Shown: positions 1-8,314 of the stretch, in pieces
Layout: each line of letters begins with the position of its first letter
How positions within the stretch are numbered: position 1 is the first letter of the stretch
DNA from: Hyphomicrobiales bacterium
Lineage (GTDB): Bacteria; Pseudomonadota; Alphaproteobacteria; Rhizobiales; Rhizobiaceae
DNA length: 64,000 nt
Assembly: GCA_900469445.1 (NCBI GenBank)
Contig: UBXM01000002.1
Span: forward strand, 1 to 64,000
Direction: 5' to 3'
Translations under genes and position numbers: made by a program
The notes under the pieces: model-generated
The model's database searches: none
The model's input: only the letters and a program-made list of their open reading frames with translations
Told to the model about the DNA's origin: nothing

Positions 1-276
1 CACCGCCGTTTCCACCGCCGCCCCTCGCGAGTACCGGACTAGCGCTCGCAACAGTCTGCAACGCGATGAGGCTGGCTGGTCGCGCAGCGGTATGCAAAAA
101 AGCCAATCCAGCTATGAGCGATCTGCGTGAAATCATGGGTCACTCCATCTCAGACTACTTCCCGCTCGCTTGTTGATGATCTTGGGCGTCGCTCTGTTCC
201 CCTCTTCGAAAGGAAGGTCTTTCGCCCGCCCAACAAAGTCGTGGCTGCCCGCTTCGATAGAGCAGTGCCCTGAGGA

Positions 277-567
277 TCAGTGTATGGTCGCGTTCTCATA
301 TTCCGATGGGATAGCTTGAATGGTGAACTCGCAGGCAAGTTCCACGGCCATGACCATCGAGCAGCCCTGGGCGTCTTGAGGCACACGCTCGAAGAATTCT
401 AGGATTTCGGTGAGCTTCTGGGCTGAGGTGGCCCAGCGTCTTTGTGCTTGAGGATCGAGCATGCAGTAGCTGCGATTAACTTCACTTTTCAGCGCTGCGA
501 AAAGCAACTGTCTTTGCTGATACGTTAGACAGGTTAGGGCATTCCGCTCTGCATTTTCCAGCTGCAC
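277..567 (-). CDS. conserved hypothetical protein, 96 aa
   Basis: A small soluble protein without signal peptide or membrane segment. The GTG start at 567 is supported by a GGGGAG ribosome site about 8 bases upstream. The sequence is rich in charged and aromatic residues and ends with a stretch around 'ACEFTIQAIPSEYENA' that I associate with small rhizobial hypothetical proteins. No catalytic motif is visible and I do not assign a function. It stands alone, separated by about 180 bases from the terminator of the next minus-strand gene. Confidence 0.55.
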   Translation of the reverse strand: MQLENAERNALTCLTYQQRQLLFAALKSEVNRSYCMLDPQAQRRWATSAQKLTEILEFFERVPQDAQGCSMVMAVELACEFTIQAIPSEYENATIH

Positions 568-743
568 TTCGTTTCTCCCCTGTAGACCATCTTCATCCTA
601 GCAAAGGTATCGGTATTCGATAACCGACCAAGGTCTGAGCTAGAGTAGCTGATGTGCCCATACCGCCTACCTAGCTCATAGGTCTTCGAATAAGTCGCAC
701 TACCGACGTTATACGAGATGAAATCAGCTGTCGGGCGGCGAAA

Positions 744-765
744 GGGGCGCCTCTTAAGGCGCCCC
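744..765 (-). terminator. hairpin terminator after the general stress protein gene
   Basis: A perfect 9-bp stem (744-752 with 757-765) with a 4-base loop lies 10 bases past the stop of the gene ending at 775. On the minus strand it is followed by only three T residues, so it is a strong hairpin with a weak U tract. Confidence 0.6.
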
Positions 766-774
766 TCTCTGAGT

Positions 775-1374
775 TCAGATGCCGCCTCGGCGGTAGCGAA
801 GCCTTTCCTGTTCGACCTGTTGAGCATCATAGGGGTCGAGCGTTTCGTCGAACCTTGTCCATCCCTGCTGTTCGTAGGAAGTGCGACGTTCCATTGGATC
901 GACCCAGTTGGAGCGCTTGAGGATAGCTTCAGCTTCTGGTGCCAGAGCGTCCTCCACCTTGGCAGTGACGAGTGTGCCACCGCGACGGACGCCTTCTGCA
1001 TAGAAATGTGCATCGCGTTCCGGGACGCCGGAGCTCGTCAGCCCGCCGATGATACCGCCGGCGGCCCCACCAGCAACCGCGCCGGCTGCAGCGCCAGCGG
1101 CGGTTGCGGCAAGCCAACCCGCTGCCACGACCGGGCCGACGCCTGGGATTGCCATCAGGCCGAGACCGGTGAGCAGGCCACCTGCGCCACCGACGACCGC
1201 GCCGATCCCGGCGCCGGTTCCTGCTCCTTCCGCGGCGTTGGAGTCGCCATGCCGCTGATCCGCGTTGTTTGAAACAATGCTGATATCGTTGGACCGCACG
1301 CCCGCGGTTTCGAGCTCGCCAACCGCGGCGCTGGCATCGGCATAATCGTCAAAAAGTCCAGTAACAGTTCTCAT
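775..1374 (-). CDS. general stress protein 17M-like / glycine-zipper protein
   Basis: A 199-aa protein. The N-terminus (MRTVTGLFDDYADA, then a segment ending VSNNADQR) resembles the YflT / general-stress-protein-17M fold, in which a ferredoxin-like domain is followed by a Gly/Ala-rich hydrophobic hairpin. Residues about 55-120 are a long glycine-zipper stretch that could insert in a membrane. The C-terminus is hydrophilic. I chose the ATG at 1374 over one 33 bases upstream because GGGAGA lies at good spacing. It follows the small secreted protein gene by 16 bases and is probably cotranscribed with it. A broken, internally deleted paralogue lies at 25168-25447. The role in stress is inferred from family and context. 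Confidence 0.75.
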   Translation of the reverse strand: MRTVTGLFDDYADASAAVGELETAGVRSNDISIVSNNADQRHGDSNAAEGAGTGAGIGAVVGGAGGLLTGLGLMAIPGVGPVVAAGWLAATAAGAAAGAVAGGAAGGIIGGLTSSGVPERDAHFYAEGVRRGGTLVTAKVEDALAPEAEAILKRSNWVDPMERRTSYEQQGWTRFDETLDPYDAQQVEQERLRYRRGGI

Positions 1375-1390
1375 CGATAATCTCCCTTCG

Positions 1391-1708
1391 CTACTTGGCG
1401 ACGACATTGCCCTGATAGTCGAGTGCTATCGAAACGCTCTTGCCGTCTTTCATGCCCGCGGCGTTCCAGATGCCCTTGTCGTCCTTTTTAAGATCCTTGA
1501 CGCCGGTGTAGCCGGCCTCTTCGATCCGCTCCTTGGCTTGGTCTTCTGTAAAGCTGTTGGCGCCTTCTACAGGAGCTGTCGGGTTCTTGGTGTCGGGGGT
1601 CGCAACAGCAGGTGTGTTCCCCTCGGTGTTGGCTGCAGGCGCGGTCTGCGAGAATGCTGACAAAGCTGAAACGGAGACAAAGGCGGCGGTCAGAATAAGT
1701 CTACGCAT
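1391..1708 (-). CDS. secreted PepSY-like small protein
   Basis: A 105-aa exported protein with a clear signal peptide (about residues 1-20, cleavage after AFSQ). It then has a Thr/Pro/Ala-rich linker and a C-terminal domain of about 50 residues. That domain (FTEDQAKERIEEAGYTGV... followed by a WNAAGMKDGK turn and a beta strand) is typical of PepSY-like periplasmic proteins. An AGGAGG site precedes the ATG. It leads a two-gene unit with the general stress protein. No substrate is predicted. Confidence 0.7.
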   Translation of the reverse strand: MRRLILTAAFVSVSALSAFSQTAPAANTEGNTPAVATPDTKNPTAPVEGANSFTEDQAKERIEEAGYTGVKDLKKDDKGIWNAAGMKDGKSVSIALDYQGNVVAK

Positions 1709-1896
1709 GGTTTCCTCCTAGCTCGGATCTTCATCGACGAGATCCGCAGCGTTAGAATCCCTTGATGTTACGATCGTTCCAGCGTCGGACTTAAGGCCGA
1801 AGCTGTGGGAGAAGCCGCGGCCACGAAACAGCCGAATGCCTTTCTCGGTGCGCGGCAGGTTGCCCGTCTGCGCTCATACGCCAGACTTGTGGCTTC

Positions 1897-2340
1897 TCAC
1901 GGTTGCGGTAGCACCACGGTGCTGTCTGTGGTGCTCTTTACCGGCTTTTCGCCTGGCACATGGGACATGCTGCGTGTTCTGCTCTGAAGTTCATCGCCCT
2001 TTACGCGAGTCTTCGTCTGCGACTTACTAAAGGTGCCGCTATCCATGGCCTGGGCTTTGGATTGCGCGCGCAACTGGTTCGGGTTCTCGTTCACCTTCGT
2101 CTGGCTTTTCGACTTGCCGTCCACGGCGGCAGCACTAGAGCCAGAACCGATCGAGGTTGTCGTACCGCCGTCTGTCTGGCAGGCACCCGCTGTGCCAACC
2201 GTGCTGGCTGAGGTTCCGCCTGCAGCGGCGCTGCCAGCAGACCCCACAGTGCCCGCGGCACTACAATCTTGTGCGAGTACCGGCGTGGAGAACACCGTGG
2301 CGAGCAGGGCAATACCTGCGATCGAGATGATTTTCCGCAT
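1897..2340 (-). CDS. secreted Ser/Gly/Thr-rich protein
   Basis: A 147-aa exported protein with a signal peptide of about 23 residues ending VLAQ. The mature part starts with a Cys and a low-complexity segment of GTVGSAG / GTSASTVGTAG units. These match the repeat style of the larger protein encoded at 2801-3373. The C-terminal half is polar and basic (SKSQTK, TRVKGDE). I chose the start at 2340 because GAGGAGA precedes it and the signal peptide begins there. The gene follows a related exported protein by 13 bases. The function is unknown; a surface or periplasmic structural role is a guess. Confidence 0.65.
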   Translation of the reverse strand: MRKIISIAGIALLATVFSTPVLAQDCSAAGTVGSAGSAAAGGTSASTVGTAGACQTDGGTTTSIGSGSSAAAVDGKSKSQTKVNENPNQLRAQSKAQAMDSGTFSKSQTKTRVKGDELQSRTRSMSHVPGEKPVKSTTDSTVVLPQP

Positions 2341-2353
2341 GATGATTTCTCCT

Positions 2354-2746
2354 CTATTTCGTAGGTTTCGTGACGTCGCAGGTCCCGTCGGAGCGGCGGG
2401 TGATGATGGTCCCGTCAGGACGGGTGACGCTCGCTGTCGAAAAAGACTGCGTACCGGCGGTGCCGGTCGTAATCGACGAACCCGCGCTTGAAGATGTTGA
2501 GCCATTGCCTGACTGTACTGTTGTCGTCGTGCCGCCGGTCGTCGTCGAAGACGACACGCCACCGCCGCCAGCGGTAACTGACGTCGATGACCCATTTCCC
2601 GCCGAACTGCCGCTTTCAATGACGCTACACGTAGTGCCGTCGTTGAGCTTGATGGTTTCGTTGGCCAAAGCCGCACCGGCTATCAGTATCGCGAAAATCA
2701 GCGGCAGGGCGAAGGCGCTCTTATGTGAGAATGATGCCGAGGTCAT
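2354..2746 (-). CDS. secreted Ser/Thr/Gly-rich protein
   Basis: A 130-aa exported protein. The N-terminal hydrophobic signal ends at about residue 29 (AGAALA), followed by a short ordered segment (ETIKLNDGTTCSVIESG). A central Ser/Thr/Gly low-complexity region of about 60 residues leads to a C-terminus with a second Cys (RSDGTCDVTK). The two Cys-containing ends suggest a disulphide-closed protein with a flexible middle. The ATG at 2746 is preceded by AGGAGGA. It lies between two other Gly/Ser-rich exported proteins and is probably in the same transcript. No function is known. Confidence 0.65.
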   Translation of the reverse strand: MTSASFSHKSAFALPLIFAILIAGAALANETIKLNDGTTCSVIESGSSAGNGSSTSVTAGGGGVSSSTTTGGTTTTVQSGNGSTSSSAGSSITTGTAGTQSFSTASVTRPDGTIITRRSDGTCDVTKPTK

Positions 2747-2800
2747 ACCCGGTCCTCCTGAAGAAAGGACGGAAGCGCTATGGCTTCCGCCCATTGATGA

Positions 2801-3373
2801 TTAGCAGGAACTGCCGTCCTTTTTGGCTTGGCCAGGAGGGCACCCTTTTTTGCCTTTGCCATGATCGTCGCCGGATGCTCCCGCCGAACTCCCGCCAGTA
2901 CCCACCGAGCTTGAGGACTGGCCGCCGCCAGCCGAGGTGCCACCGGTTCCGAGCGTGGACGCCGAACCAGAACCACTACCTGATCCCGCAGCCGAACCAC
3001 CGGTTCCGACAGAACTGCTCGACTGCCCGTCACCGGCAGACGTGCCACCGGTACCAAGCGTCGAGGCGGAGCCCGAACCGCTGCCGGAGCCTGCGGCCGA
3101 ACCGCCGGTGCCCACGGAGCTGCTGGAGGTGCCGCCGCCGGCAGAGGTGCCGCCGGTACCAAGCGTCGATGCGGATCCGGAGCCGCAATCGGTGCCAGTC
3201 GCACAATTCGTACCGCCGGCGGAGCTGCCGCCGGTGCCAACGGAGCTGCTGGATGTTCCGCCACCCGCTGAAGTGCCCCCGGTACCGACCGTGCTGCTGG
3301 TCTGGGCATAAGCCGACAAGGCTGTACCTGTAAGAAGTGCTGCGGCCAACGCCGCACGTACTGCGATATTCAT
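2801..3373 (-). CDS. secreted Gly/Ser-rich tandem-repeat protein
   Basis: A 190-aa exported protein. Signal peptide residues 1-24 (cleavage after SAYAQ) are followed by four consecutive repeats of about 35 residues. Each is built from a TLGTGGTSAGGG block, an SSSSVGTGG block and an SGSGSGSA spacer. The first repeat carries an insert with two Cys. The tail is basic with two further Cys (KKGCPPGQAKKDGSSC). The start at 3373 is set by AAGGAG six bases upstream; an alternative ATG at 3379 would overlap that site. An EcfG-type promoter lies about 60 bases upstream. The low-complexity repeats suggest a surface, matrix or periplasmic role, but this is inference. Confidence 0.7.
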   Translation of the reverse strand: MNIAVRAALAAALLTGTALSAYAQTSSTVGTGGTSAGGGTSSSSVGTGGSSAGGTNCATGTDCGSGSASTLGTGGTSAGGGTSSSSVGTGGSAAGSGSGSGSASTLGTGGTSAGDGQSSSSVGTGGSAAGSGSGSGSASTLGTGGTSAGGGQSSSSVGTGGSSAGASGDDHGKGKKGCPPGQAKKDGSSC

Positions 3374-3435
3374 GCTCATCTCCTTGGTTTTCCTCCAGCT
3401 TCTGACGCACATCGCGTTCCCGAAGCTGGTTGAGA

Positions 3436-3460
3436 AACAGGAGATTGAGACTGTTGTTCC
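3436..3460 (-). promoter_or_regulatory. EcfG-type general stress promoter for the repeat-protein gene
   Basis: On the minus strand GGAAC (3460-3456) is followed after 17 bases by GTT (3438-3436). This matches the alphaproteobacterial EcfG consensus. It lies about 63 bases upstream of the start codon at 3373. Confidence 0.6.
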
Positions 3461-3468
3461 TGCTTGGG

Positions 3469-3487
3469 CCGTCAGTCGCACTGACGG
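3469..3487. repeat. perfect inverted repeat, possible operator or hairpin
   Basis: CCGTCAGT and ACTGACGG are separated by three bases, directly upstream of the EcfG-type promoter at 3436-3460. There is no T tract, so it is more likely a protein-binding site or a structured leader of something upstream than a terminator. Confidence 0.35.
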
Positions 3488-4020
3488 TCCGACCATAGGC
3501 CCTCGCTGTTTTGACCAATGTCCGAACGAGGTCATCATCCAGAAAACGGGTGCAATTGCGAACTCTAAATTGCCGTAAATTTTGGTATCCAATCTGCGGA
3601 TGTGCCTTTGGCAAATTCCGTCGCCACTGGTCCTGCGGACGCCGGGGAAGTTCTGCGACTATGTTGGGTCGACGCGAATGACCAGATGCGTTTTTGTGGT
3701 TTAGTGGGCCCTGGGATTGTTCGAAGGGTTCCAGAAATGCGTAGTCTCGTTCTTCTGAAGGTCGCAGGACCGCCGACTGCCCTTGACCCCGAGATTCGAT
3801 GTCTGATCTAGCGCGCAATCGACCCGATGCTGGCAAGAACGAGATTCGAGCCAGATATATCGGAGACGAGTGACAGATTGTATTCGGCCTTATCGCCACT
3901 CGGTTCCCGCCAATTTGACGGATGGGACACGTCCCCCGGCTGCTCGTCGGTGAGGGGCGTTTTGGCCGAAGATAAAGGCATGTGAAACTTCCGCTTCACA
4001 TGCTCAGATCGTGTTACTAC
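3488..4020. other. gene-poor stretch
   Basis: About 530 bases between the repeat-protein promoter and the lipoprotein gene. Only short open frames without ribosome sites or recognisable products were seen on either strand. Confidence 0.4.
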
Positions 4021-4272
4021 TTAGCAGCGGTCAACATACCGGCGTCCATATCGGTCACGGTAGTAGCAGCGGCCAGGCTGCTCTGCGACCCTGCCGATCA
4101 AAGCACCCGAGACACCGCCAATTGCGGCGCCGACTGCTGCGCCGCGGACATTGCCGGTGGCGACGCCGCCGATCACAGCCCCGGTGGCCGCTCCGACACC
4201 CGCTCCTTGCTCGGTTGCAGTGCAGGCGGCGAGAGATGCCGCCATGAGGCTGATGATAAAGATGCGTTTCAT
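4021..4272 (-). CDS. glycine-zipper lipoprotein
   Basis: An 83-aa predicted outer-membrane lipoprotein. The signal peptide ends in a lipobox (SLAAC, Cys at about residue 17). A glycine-zipper region follows (repeated GAAxGAxxGG units, residues about 24-65) and then a short Tyr/Arg-rich tail with a final Cys. This layout matches small 17-kDa-antigen / YMGG-type lipoproteins of rhizobia. The ATG at 4272 is preceded by AGGGAGGA. These proteins sit in the envelope and are thought to help stabilise it; that role is inferred from family. Confidence 0.75.
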   Translation of the reverse strand: MKRIFIISLMAASLAACTATEQGAGVGAATGAVIGGVATGNVRGAAVGAAIGGVSGALIGRVAEQPGRCYYRDRYGRRYVDRC

Positions 4273-4608
4273 GATTATCCTCCCTGTTGAGCCCACCATG
4301 CCTGCCTCAATCTGCGATTGGGAGGGGGTGACGATGCCCTTGGTCATATGTTGCGGCAAGGCTGAAAGTCCACTCCCGCTGGACCTTTGGCTCGAAATCT
4401 CAACCGAACGGCCGGCGGGCGATGGCAGAGGTTTCGCGCAAGGATCTAAGCAATTCCACCGAGGCTTTTTCGGTAAAACGAGAGAAAAAGCTAAACCTTT
4501 TCAACAATGCGACTGAGATCGTCGAAAACATTTTCCTAGCAGTTAAGCCGGACCTCGTAGGTCGCTCTGGCAGCGCAACAGCGCCATGTGGGACTGAAGT
4601 CCTACTCT
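4273..4608. other. intergenic stretch
   Basis: About 335 bases without a supported gene. Two overlapping open frames on opposite strands (about 4400-4690) have no ribosome site or recognisable product. Confidence 0.4.
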
Positions 4609-4633
4609 GGAACGAGCCGTGAGCATCTACGTT
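4609..4633 (+). promoter_or_regulatory. EcfG-type general stress promoter for the DUF982 gene
   Basis: GGAAC (4609-4613), 16 bases, CGTT (4630-4633): an exact match to the GGAAC-N16-CGTT consensus, 35 bases upstream of the DUF982 start codon. Confidence 0.65.
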
Positions 4634-4667
4634 CGAGGAAAAGGAGGCTGGGACCAGGAGCAAGTTT

Positions 4668-4913
4668 ATGCAAAACGACCTTTGGGAAGCCACTTATGAG
4701 ATCAGCCTCGATTGTGGCGACCACTTTAAACGCGTCGGCAATAGCCGTGAAGCCCTAGAAGTCTTGATGACCTGCTGGCCCCGACCCGCGGGGAAAAAAT
4801 TCAAGGTCGCGAAACTAGCTTGCCTTGGTGCGCTCAGGGGCAAGGTCAGCTCTGTGGTCGCGGCCCAAGCCTTTCTGAATGCGGCGAGAGAAGTAGGGCT
4901 GCTCAGGACTTAG
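4668..4913 (+). CDS. DUF982 family protein
   Basis: An 81-aa protein with the layout of DUF982, a family of small cytoplasmic proteins expanded in rhizobia. It has a VGNSREALEVLMTCWP segment, a Gly-Lys turn, a conserved KLACLGALRGKV helix, and a C-terminal FLNAAREVGLL helix. Its function is unknown. An AGGAG site and a close match to an EcfG promoter precede it, so stress induction is likely. Two decayed DUF982 copies lie elsewhere in the window (22900-23050 and 23555-23816). Confidence 0.8.
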   Translation: MQNDLWEATYEISLDCGDHFKRVGNSREALEVLMTCWPRPAGKKFKVAKLACLGALRGKVSSVVAAQAFLNAAREVGLLRT

Positions 4914-5061
4914 GCGAGCTTAGCCTCAAACTATCGGTCAGACTCTATTGAACAAAAATCTGAGTCGCGGTTATGTTTCGGTGAGGTCGTGCGATTGGCC
5001 GTGCGTCAGTGGGGCAAGCACGTTTGTGGTTGAACAAAGACTACTACGGAAGGGATGAGAG

Positions 5062-5346
5062 GTGAACAACCTAGAGTCGCTGCAAGATGCCGCTGCATTG
5101 CTTGGGATACTCGCAAACAAAAGTCGCATGCTCATTTTAAGTTTATTGTGCGAGGCCGAGTGGGACGTGACCTCGCTGGCCAGAGAGCTGCAGATGAGTC
5201 AATCGGCTCTATCACAACACCTAAAGAAAATGCGAGATTTGCAACTCGTCTCTACACGTCGGGTGGCCCAGACGGTTTACTATTCCTGCCGGCATGAAGG
5301 GGTAGGCAAGGTGCTCGATGCTCTCGAAAAGCTATACCGGGTGTAG
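5062..5346 (+). CDS. ArsR-family transcriptional regulator
   Basis: A 94-aa winged-helix repressor. Residues about 10-85 carry the ArsR fold, with the recognition helix around MSQSALSQHLKKMRDL and the wing around STRRVAQTVYYSC. The GTG start at 5062 is preceded by a GGAAGGGA site and gives the usual family length. The ELCVCDL metal-binding motif of true ArsR/SmtB sensors is absent, so the signal is unlikely to be bound at that site. It lies 480 bases upstream of nhaA on the same strand and is closely similar to the regulator just after nhaA. It may control nhaA, but this is inference. Confidence 0.85.
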   Translation: MNNLESLQDAAALLGILANKSRMLILSLLCEAEWDVTSLARELQMSQSALSQHLKKMRDLQLVSTRRVAQTVYYSCRHEGVGKVLDALEKLYRV

Positions 5347-5697
5347 GCCCGTCCGACACAGCCCAGCGTCACGCGCAGATAAAAGCTCCGCTGATAGTCT
5401 CAGTCCGATTTCTCAAGTAACAGCTTCGACGTCCCGCTATTGGAATGCGATTCGACAAATGATCTCTGGTAAAAGCGTAGGGGCGTGAGGCGCAGCGAAT
5501 TATCTTGAACAACTGTGAGATCTTGATCCCGCTTACTCATCTATGACCCGTCTTATCTCGACTGTGATCAAACCCGTCCCGTCATGCCTTATGACCTGAG
5601 ACATTTAAGTTCCAGGTTTCGTGGACAAGAGCGGGTCATCGGTCCGTACCCGTCCAAGAGCTTAAACACTGCGGGCTTCCGTCGCTACCGCGCGATT
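5347..5697 (+). other. intergenic region upstream of nhaA
   Basis: About 350 bases with no supported gene. It presumably holds the nhaA promoter. No EcfG-type site was found. Confidence 0.4.
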
Positions 5698-5781
5698 CCT
5701 CTCGCTACGCTATGGAAAATGAGAGGCCGGTACGCTAGATTGCTCATCACAGCGCGTGCTGCGGTGCTGCGGGTTCCCCCG
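5698..5781 (+). promoter_or_regulatory. structured nhaA leader, candidate cation riboswitch
   Basis: The 130-base leader of nhaA contains a 6-bp stem (5698-5703 with 5721-5726) and a short GC hairpin (CGGG 5770-5773 with CCCG 5778-5781) about 45 bases before the start codon. Structured nhaA-I and nhaA-II leaders that sense Li+ have been described upstream of nhaA genes. I cannot confirm the consensus by eye, so the call is a hypothesis. Confidence 0.25.
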
Positions 5782-5827
5782 AAATCCACGGAGACTTCGA
5801 TCAACCTCTCACAAGGAGCGCGAACCC

Positions 5828-7015
5828 ATGTCTTCGACACTCGCGAAGGGCCGCATTCAATCCACTCTCCGCCACTTTCTTGATAATGAAGCCTCTGGCG
5901 GCATCATCTTGATGTTCGTCGCAGCGTTGGCGATCGCGACAGCAAATTCGCCTCTGGCCGATGCCTATTTCCACATGCTTCATGTCTATATCGGCCCGCT
6001 TAGTGTCCAGCATTGGATCAATGACGCGCTGATGGCGGTGTTCTTCCTGTTGGTCGGGTTGGAGATCAAGCGCGAAATGCTCGATGGCCAGCTTTCGAGC
6101 TGGAGCAGACGCATTCTCCCAGGTGCTGCTGCAGCGGGTGGCATGCTGTTTCCGGCGCTAATTTACATCTATTTCAACTGGAATAACACAGCGGCGATCA
6201 GAGGGTGGGCTATTCCAACGGCGACCGATATTGCATTCGCACTCGGGGTCCTGTCGCTGTTTGGAAAGCGCGTCCCGGCCTCGCTCAAAATCTTCCTTGC
6301 CGCACTCGCGATCATCGACGATCTGGGTGCCGTCGTCGTCATTGCTCTTTTCTATACCGCTGACCTCAATCTGCTGGCGCTTGCCACCGCCGCCATCGTT
6401 GTCGGAAATCTCGTCATCTTCAATCGGATGGGCGTGAAGGCATTGTGGCCCTACCTTGTCCTCGGTGCCGTGCTCTGGGTGCTCGTTTTTGCCTCCGGCG
6501 TTCACGCGACATTGGCTGGTGTCATCCTTGCGCTGACAATTCCGCTCAAGCTGACACCTGGAACGCCCGAGGCGGCGCACGCAGAATCGCCGCTGCACAG
6601 GCTGGAGCACAAGCTGCACAAGCCCGTCGCTTTCGTCATCGTCCCAATATTCGGGTTCGCCAACGCGGGCGTCTCCTTCGTCGGCGTTTCCTTGTCGGTG
6701 CTGACAGAGCCGCTCACCATGGGCGTCGCAGCCGGGCTGCTGCTGGGTAAACTGGTCGGCGTTCTTGGTACCGTGGCGCTCCTCGTGAGGCTGAACCTCG
6801 CTGACTTGCCCGCGCATGCAAGTTGGGCGCAGATGACCGGTGTTGCGCTTCTGTGCGGTATAGGTTTCACCATGTCGTTGTTCATCGGCCTGCTGGCGTT
6901 TAACGACCCAGGGGTGCAGGACCATGTGAAGATCGGCATTCTGGTCGGATCTTTGACGTCGGGAATACTCGGCGCCATTTCACTTAGGGTGGCCGGTCGC
7001 CGTAGAGATACTTAA
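5828..7015 (+). CDS. nhaA: Na+/H+ antiporter NhaA
   Basis: A 395-aa inner-membrane antiporter that exchanges Na+ (or Li+) for protons and protects against salt and alkaline stress. The family signature is clear: EASGGIILM near the N-terminus, the [13 protein letters not shown] segment, and the [13 protein letters not shown] segment holding the paired aspartates of the cation site. The C-terminal GFTMSLFIG segment is also typical, and the length matches the family. I chose the ATG at 5828 (AAGGAG upstream, normal N-terminus) over an upstream ATG in the leader. It is flanked by two ArsR-type regulators. Confidence 0.95.
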   Translation: MSSTLAKGRIQSTLRHFLDNEASGGIILMFVAALAIATANSPLADAYFHMLHVYIGPLSVQHWINDALMAVFFLLVGLEIKREMLDGQLSSWSRRILPGAAAAGGMLFPALIYIYFNWNNTAAIRGWAIPTATDIAFALGVLSLFGKRVPASLKIFLAALAIIDDLGAVVVIALFYTADLNLLALATAAIVVGNLVIFNRMGVKALWPYLVLGAVLWVLVFASGVHATLAGVILALTIPLKLTPGTPEAAHAESPLHRLEHKLHKPVAFVIVPIFGFANAGVSFVGVSLSVLTEPLTMGVAAGLLLGKLVGVLGTVALLVRLNLADLPAHASWAQMTGVALLCGIGFTMSLFIGLLAFNDPGVQDHVKIGILVGSLTSGILGAISLRVAGRRRDT

Positions 7016-7207
7016 GTGTTGCCTAAAGCAAGGAAAATGTCACCTCTGAACTCGTGCTTCGCCTGAGAGCGGGCCTTGTTATTGAATCATCTCGAGGGAG
7101 GGTCAAAGCGCGGCTCCTTTACCGTTATATACATATCACTAAAATCAGATATTCTCTCTGGGGCGCTCGAATCGCCTTGCGCCGTTACCAGTGATACGAG
7201 AATAATC

Positions 7208-7522
7208 GTGACCCCTGTCTATATGTTTGAGGTAGCTCATGCTGCCGGCCTTCTATCTCTTATGGCTAACGAGAAGAGGCTAGAGATCCTTGAATTGATC
7301 GTCGAACGGGAGTGGGACGTCAGCTCTTTGGCAACTCGGGTGGGACTAAGTCAGTCAGCGTTGTCGCAGCACTTGAAAAAGTTTCGCGACTTTAAACTCG
7401 TAAAGGTCAGGCGTGAGGCGCAGACGCTTCACTACTCCTGTACCTCGACTTCAGCTATGATCATTCTCGACGCGCTGCGAGACATATTTTGCGTACCAGG
7501 AGAACTTGCTCAGGCCGCTTAG
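7208..7522 (+). CDS. ArsR-family transcriptional regulator
   Basis: A 104-aa winged-helix regulator closely related to the one at 5062-5346; the core EWDVxSLA... SQSALSQHLKK is nearly identical. The GTG at 7208 gives the same N-terminal length as that paralogue; an ATG 15 bases downstream is possible, and the ribosome site is weak in both cases. The C-terminus is longer by about 8 residues. The metal-binding CxC motif is missing. Placement about 190 bases after nhaA suggests an antiporter-linked pair of regulators created by duplication. Confidence 0.8.
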   Translation: MTPVYMFEVAHAAGLLSLMANEKRLEILELIVEREWDVSSLATRVGLSQSALSQHLKKFRDFKLVKVRREAQTLHYSCTSTSAMIILDALRDIFCVPGELAQAA

Positions 7523-7539
7523 TTTCTGTTTTAGGTTTG

Positions 7540-8308
7540 GTTGGAGCGATCGGTGCCCAAGCAATTGGTGGTGCCGGTTACAAGCGCCACCATAGCCTGG
7601 CGCGGCAAGCGCCGCGAGAGAAAAAGCCGTGAAGGTCGTCATAGCCGAGTATTTCGAGAGCCGCTCGTTGCTCAATTGTCTCGACACCATCCGCGGTGAT
7701 CTCTTTTGCTCGAGCCATGTCGATGCGACAAAAAGGGCTCTGCTATCGCTGCGATGCATCTCATCGATAAAGGACTTGTCGATCTTGATACGGTCGATAT
7801 CGCCCTTCTGTACACGGCAAGTGACGAGTACCCCATCCCGAAGTCGTCAATCGCGAAGCAAACGTTTACTGCTCGCGACATCCAACACGACGGCGCCGAC
7901 TTTGCTGATGATTCCAATATCCTCCGCCAGCGGGATGATTAGGTTGGGGCTGATTTGACCAAGGTTCGGGTGGTTCAAGCGCGCAAGCGTCTCCAGTGAG
8001 CAGAGTACCCCGCTCCTTGCTGTAAACACGGGCTGGTAGATTGTTTCGATCTGAGGTCGGGTCTCGATGGCCAAACGTAAGCTGTTTTTCAACGCTCTGC
8101 GTCTGCGTAGCAGCTCATCCATATGCTCTCCGAACAGGGCATCATACGTATTCCTGCCTGCCGCCTTGGCGTGATAGAGAGCGATATCGGCCCGGCGGGT
8201 CAATTCACCAGGATCGCTAGAGCGGGTTGCAGAGGCTACGCCGATGCTTGCTCCGATAACGATATGCGTCGTCTCGTTCTCAAAGGGCGCTTTCAGGCGT
8301 TGGACCAT
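7540..8308 (-). pseudogene. truncated, frameshifted GGDEF-EAL protein
   Basis: The 5' part (8308-7850) reads as the end of a GGDEF domain (HIVIGASIGVASA..., then RRADIALYHAKAAGRN) followed by the start of an EAL domain (ETLARLNHP, FIPLAEDIG-like). The signature GGDEF loop and everything before it are missing. Further on, EAL segments recur in different frames: IDDFGMGYSSLA, then DRIKIDKSFIDEMH, then EITADGVETIEQ. At least three frameshifts are needed to read through. The fragment begins only 6 bases after the stop of the histidine kinase, so a deletion probably fused the kinase gene to it. It cannot make a working c-di-GMP enzyme. Confidence 0.8.
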
Positions 8309-8314
8309 CGAGAC

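Noticed and set aside
1751-1780. GGAAC upstream of the PepSY-like gene as an EcfG promoter
   Set aside because: At the right distance the -10 reads ATT instead of GTT, so the match is too weak to list.
2725-3333. Long Arg- and Pro-rich open frames opposite the Gly/Ser repeat gene
   Set aside because: They are antisense images of the repeats (composition dictated by GGC/TCC codons), with no ribosome site; the minus-strand frame has a signal peptide and AAGGAG.
6158-6925. A 255-codon minus-strand frame inside nhaA
   Set aside because: nhaA on the plus strand is unmistakable and full length; the opposite frame is Asp/Glu/His/Arg-rich noise.
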